A DNA stretch of 64,000 nucleotides from REEB95 sp963785735 (GTDB lineage: Bacteria > Pseudomonadota > Alphaproteobacteria > ATCC43930 > CGMCC-115725): contig CAWAWJ010000001.1 in NCBI GenBank assembly GCA_963785735.1, positions 1,612,001 to 1,676,000 of the forward strand, written 5' to 3'. Under the pieces are notes generated by a model. It did not search any database, was not told where the DNA came from, and saw only the letters and a list, made by a program, of their open reading frames with translations. A program made the position numbers and the translations under genes. How positions within the stretch are numbered: position 1 is the first letter of the stretch; each line of letters begins with the position of its first letter. Shown here piece after piece: positions 60,191 to 64,000 of this stretch.

Positions 60191-61330
60191 TTACGGTTTG
60201 GTGAGCAGCCCGTTCTCGCGGTAATAGCGCGCCGATCCTGGATGAAGCGGCAGATCGAAGCCAATGAGCGCGCCCGCGAGGCGGATGCGCTTCCCCGCCG
60301 GATGGCCGCTGTCGAGGATGCGGCGCGAGGCCGGCTGCCACAGCGCGGACGTGATGGCATAGACCAGATCCTCCGGCGTGGAGGATCGCGTCACCCATAG
60401 CGCCGTCACCGCGACCGAGGGCGTTTCCTTGTCGATGCCGGGATATGTCGCGCCCGGGATCGCGCCTGGCGCGAAGAACCGGTATTTGGAATGGAGAGCG
60501 CGCGCCATGCCCGCCGGCACCGGCACCAGCCGCATCTTGGCCAGCGAAGCGAGATCGGCCACCGCCGGCACCGGATATCCGGCCACCAGGAAAAGCGCGT
60601 CGATGTCGCCGCGCCGCAGCGCCTCCGCCGCCTGCGACAGGCGCTGATAGCTGGGCTGCAAGTCGCATTCCGAAAGCCCGGCGGCTTCGAGCACGAGGCG
60701 CGAATCCTCGAGCGTGCCCGAACCCGGCTCGCCCAGCGCCACGCGCTTGTCCCTCAACTCGGCCAGGCTGCGGATGTCGCTTTCGGCGCGCACCACGACA
60801 TGGACATATTCGGGAAAGAGCGCGGCGATCGCGCGCAAATTCTTGAACGGGCCGCGTTGCCTGACGGTTGTGCCGGCCGGAGGCTCTTGCTGGGTTTCTT
60901 GGTTTTGTTGCGCTCCTTGGTTTTGCTGCTCCGCAGCGGGGGAAACGGGCGCGGGGGCGGGAGAAGCGCAGGACGGATCCTTCGGCCAGCTTCCGGCGGA
61001 GGCCCAATGGGCGATGTCGGCCTGGACCAGCGCGGATTCGATCTGGCCCGACGCGACATCGGCCGCGTTCTCGGCCGAGCCGGGCGTGGCCTGGGCCACC
61101 GCCACCAATCCCGGCACGCCGCAGCTGCCGCCTTCGTCGCAATCGCGCGATCCCGGCGGCTTGGAGATGACATTGGCGAGCATGCCGCCGATTTGGAAAT
61201 AGGTTCCGGTGGTGGCGGCGGTGCCGATGCGGAAAAAGCGCAGCGCGTCGTCGGCGCGGGAAAGAGCGGGGCTCAGCAACAGGGCAAGGGCGGCGGCACA
61301 ATAGAGAACCGCGCGCGCGCTTTTGCTCAT
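60191..61330 (-). CDS. TAXI-family TRAP transporter solute-binding protein
   Basis: A 379-aa periplasmic binding protein with a signal peptide (about residues 1-26, ending LSRADD). The core FRIGTAATTGTYFQIGGMLANVI is diagnostic for TAXI proteins, and VGEPGSGTLE-like VALGEPGSGT plus QLDAIFLVAGYP-like DIDALFLVAGYPVPAV follow. A Gln/Asn/Pro-rich insertion (about residues 125-155) is not in most relatives. No DctM-type membrane gene is present in the window. The ligand may be glutamate or another acid; unproven. Confidence 0.85.
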   Translation of the reverse strand: MSKSARAVLYCAAALALLLSPALSRADDALRFFRIGTAATTGTYFQIGGMLANVISKPPGSRDCDEGGSCGVPGLVAVAQATPGSAENAADVASGQIESALVQADIAHWASAGSWPKDPSCASPAPAPVSPAAEQQNQGAQQNQETQQEPPAGTTVRQRGPFKNLRAIAALFPEYVHVVVRAESDIRSLAELRDKRVALGEPGSGTLEDSRLVLEAAGLSECDLQPSYQRLSQAAEALRRGDIDALFLVAGYPVPAVADLASLAKMRLVPVPAGMARALHSKYRFFAPGAIPGATYPGIDKETPSVAVTALWVTRSSTPEDLVYAITSALWQPASRRILDSGHPAGKRIRLAGALIGFDLPLHPGSARYYRENGLLTKP

Positions 61331-61472
61331 GCCTTTGTCCTTGTCCTGGCGCCAACCGCCTGCCGCGCCGCCGCCGCCATCCTACGACGGGGAAAGCCGA
61401 AAGGCGGGGATTTTTATCGGCCTCGCCAGGCGCTATGATCGCGCGCCCGGCACAACCGAGGGGGAGGGAGCC

Positions 61473-61973
61473 ATGAGAATCGCGCTGTCGCTTTTACTGC
61501 TGTTGCTGGCGGTCTCGGGGGCTAACGCCCAGGCGCCGCAAATCGGCCGCATCGACGTGGTCGAATACGGGATTTACACCGGCAATACCCAAGCCACGCA
61601 ATCGGCGCCGGGCACGGCCACGGGCACGGTCAGCACCATAAGCGACATCCAGCACGCCGCGACCACGCGGATGGTTCCGGCGCAGCAAGGGGTTCGATTC
61701 GGCTTTCGCTTTGTCGTGGTCGGCGCGCCCGCGGGCACGATCGTGCCGCTTCACATGGTGACGATTTTCCCGCCGCCCGGCCTCACCAACCCGGCGACGC
61801 AACAGTTGAAGGCCCAAAGCGAATACGACACCACCGCGGCGATCGGAACCACGTCCTACAAAGGTTATAATTTCACCAATGACTGGGAAGTGGCGCTCGG
61901 CGTTTGGACCATGCAAGTCTGGTATCAAGGCCAGAAGCTGGCCGAGCAGAGCTTCACCGTCGTGAGACAGTGA
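61473..61973 (+). CDS. DUF3859 domain periplasmic protein
   Basis: A 166-aa protein with a signal peptide (about residues 1-21, cleavage after ANAQ). The mature part matches DUF3859: RIDVVEYGIYT at the start, GVRFGFRFVV in the middle, and W-x-M-Q-V-W-Y (WTMQVWY) near the end, which looks like an immunoglobulin-like beta domain. ATG 61473 has GGGGAGGGAG upstream. No function is known for the family. Divergent from the TAXI gene. Confidence 0.8.
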   Translation: MRIALSLLLLLLAVSGANAQAPQIGRIDVVEYGIYTGNTQATQSAPGTATGTVSTISDIQHAATTRMVPAQQGVRFGFRFVVVGAPAGTIVPLHMVTIFPPPGLTNPATQQLKAQSEYDTTAAIGTTSYKGYNFTNDWEVALGVWTMQVWYQGQKLAEQSFTVVRQ

Positions 61974-62014
61974 AACGCGTCCGTCCGCGCCGCTCCGGTT
62001 AAAACAGGAGCCGA

Positions 62015-62176
62015 TTAAAGCAAGGGATGAACCTGGGTCGTCAAATCGCCATTGAACGAATGATTGCCCCAATCGTCGCAATTCAACGGGCAGCCGTAAG
62101 GCGGCGATATGGCGATGCATCCGCTCAAGAGCAGCGCCGCCGCCGCGCAAATCGCCAGCGTCTTCCATAATGTCAT
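62015..62176 (-). CDS. Small lipoprotein, 53 aa
   Basis: A short lipoprotein-like gene. From ATG 62176, with GGGAGAGG seven or so bases upstream, it reads MTLWKTLAICAAAALLLSGC, which is a type II signal peptide ending in the lipobox LSGC with the lipidated Cys20. The 33-residue mature part has two more cysteines (GCPLNC) and no recognisable fold. Convergent with the DUF3859 gene. Function unknown. Confidence 0.72.
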   Translation of the reverse strand: MTLWKTLAICAAAALLLSGCIAISPPYGCPLNCDDWGNHSFNGDLTTQVHPLL

Positions 62177-62547
62177 GGCCGCCTCTCCCTTATGTTGTCC
62201 GTTCCCGTTCAAGCCCTTCGAGCATAACCCAAATCGCCGCCCAATTCGCGGGTTGGCTGATCCGGATCGAATGGGATTGTTGGCAGAAGAGAGCTTGATC
62301 TCTCAGCGTTTGGGCAAGTTTGGACGGAAGAAGAAAAAAACAGCCGCATAGCCCCTTGCCAAAGCCCGCCCTTCCCAGTACATAAGCGCACCTTCAACTC
62401 AACCCCTCACGCGGGGATCGCGGCCCGCCACCCTCATGGTGGCCCACTTTTGTGGCATGGAGCCGCTCCGGTGCCGGTTTCGCCTTCTTATAAGGCGGGG
62501 CTGGTTCTCACCCCGCGGCGGATTAACCGGAAAAGGACGACGATCTC
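62177..62547 (+). promoter_or_regulatory. rpsB promoter and structured leader
   Basis: No gene is evident in this 371-base gap. A promoter-like TTGCCA (62356-62361) and TACATA (62379-62384) are 17 bases apart. Downstream are hairpins GCCACC-CTCAT-GGTGGC (62427-62443), CCAC-TTTT-GTGG (62444-62455), CGCCTT-CTTAT-AAGGCG (62481-62497) and GCGGGG...CCCCGC (62495-62516). The last two share bases 62495-62497, so they exclude each other. Ribosomal protein S2 leaders are often autoregulated; a two-state leader would fit that. Confidence 0.45.
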
Positions 62548-63330
<783 letters not shown>

Positions 63331-63347
63331 AACCAGGAGAGAATTAA

Positions 63348-64000
63348 ATGGCCGAAATCGCGGCATCGCTGGTGAAGGAGCTGCGCGAGAAAACCGGCGC
63401 CGGCATGATGGACTGCAAGCGCGCGCTCGCCGAAACCAGCGGCGATCTCGAAGCCGCCATCGACTGGCTGCGCAAGAAGGGCCTCTCCGCGGCGGCGAAG
63501 AAAGCCGGGCGCGTCGCCTCCGAAGGGCTGGTGGGCTTCGCTGTCAAGGGCACCACCGGCGCGCTGGTCGAGGTAAACGCCGAAACCGATTTCGTCGCCC
63601 GCAACGAGCAATTCCAGAATTTCGTGCGAAATGTCGCCGGCTTGGCGCTCGGCCTCGGCGACGACGTCGAGAAATTGAAGGCGGCGCCTTATCCGGGCGC
63701 GGGCCGCTCGGTGGCCGAGGAATTGACTCACATGATCGCCACCATCGGCGAGAACATGAATTTGCGCCGCGCCCGGAAGCTTTCGGTGAAGCAAGGCGCG
63801 GTCGCGGCCTATATGCATGGCGCGCTCGCCCCCGGCTTGGGCAAGATCGGCGTGCTGGTGGCGCTCGAAACCGCTTCGCCGGAAAAACATGTTTCGCTCG
63901 GGCGCAACCTCGCCATGCATGTGGCCGCCTCCAATCCGCAATTCCTCGATGCGAAGTCGGTTGACGCCAAGGCGCTCGAACGCGAGCGCGGCGTGTTGCG
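63348..64000 (+). CDS. tsf: Elongation factor Ts, 3'-truncated by the window
   Basis: EF-Ts recycles EF-Tu-GDP. The open frame begins at ATG 63348 with AGGAGAG upstream and continues past the window end without a stop; 217 residues are visible of about 300. The signatures TGAGMMDCKRALAE (residues ~17-30) and VEVNAETDFVARN (about 64-80) are present. It follows rpsB after 17 bases, the usual order. Confidence 0.96.
   Translation, partial: MAEIAASLVKELREKTGAGMMDCKRALAETSGDLEAAIDWLRKKGLSAAAKKAGRVASEGLVGFAVKGTTGALVEVNAETDFVARNEQFQNFVRNVAGLALGLGDDVEKLKAAPYPGAGRSVAEELTHMIATIGENMNLRRARKLSVKQGAVAAYMHGALAPGLGKIGVLVALETASPEKHVSLGRNLAMHVAASNPQFLDAKSVDAKALERERGVL

Overview
The window is a GC-rich (hand-counted lines of 65-73% G+C in core genes) alphaproteobacterial chromosome segment. 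The class call rests on the gene set: an LssB/LapB-type exporter, a bactofilin/M23 pair, a DUF4170 protein, an RHH_4-domain protein, an AlgD-like dehydrogenase, and the run rpoZ-rsh-pdxJ-acpS-lepB-rnc-era-recO-parC. The order within the class (Rhodospirillales- or Rhizobiales-like) cannot be settled here. No rRNA, tRNA, CRISPR array, insertion sequence or phage gene was found. Coding density is high, with many ATGA/TGATG/TAATG stop-start overlaps.

Layout. 1-11.0 kb: a two-partner secretion locus, with a giant exoprotein (5' end outside the window) followed by its outer-membrane TpsB transporter. 11.3-22.5 kb: an accessory metabolic block with three different MetE C-terminal-type methyltransferases that all keep the zinc ligands, an alpha/beta hydrolase coupled to a luciferase-like flavin enzyme, two NMT1/SsuA-type solute-binding proteins, one ABC permease, an MFS exporter, a TetR regulator, and 5-formyl-THF cyclo-ligase. 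22.5-24.2 kb: folate genes folB and folP (folK lies at 39.9 kb). 24.2-29.4 kb: a type I secretion operon (TolC-like, LapB-like, LapC-like) behind a very AT-rich promoter region. 29.5-33.4 kb: prepilin peptidase, an unknown small protein, an RHH-PAS fusion, and the M23 peptidase/bactofilin pair. 33.4-43.8 kb: mostly housekeeping (threonine dehydratase-like, HAD dehalogenase, slt, dapA, smpB, UDG, NYN nuclease, folK, pyrE) plus an AlgD-like dehydrogenase and a glycosyltransferase. 43.9-53.5 kb: the stringent-response/RNA/DNA-maintenance run ending in parC and tusA. 53.5-56.0 kb: a lower-GC restriction-modification island (Vsr, C5-methyltransferase, Eco29kI-type GIY-YIG endonuclease). 56.2-62.2 kb: ohr, a voltage-gated K+ channel, a Na/Pi transporter, DUF4170, an HdeD-like protein, a TAXI binding protein, a DUF3859 protein and a small lipoprotein. 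62.5 kb to the end: rpsB and tsf (cut by the window edge).

How the genes fit together. Two independent surface-protein export routes (TPS and type I) share a 12/14 AT-rich promoter motif, so co-regulation is possible. The 11-22 kb block is the best candidate for an undescribed system: uptake, export, flavin oxidation, hydrolysis, zinc methyl transfer and folate C1 recycling sit together under one TetR gene, which fits catabolism of a methylated substrate. No substrate can be named from sequence.

Two genes carry single-base frame disruptions: era (one extra G in a G4 run) and a solute-binding protein (one base missing in the signal-peptide region). Because era is normally essential, base-level assembly error is the first explanation to test.
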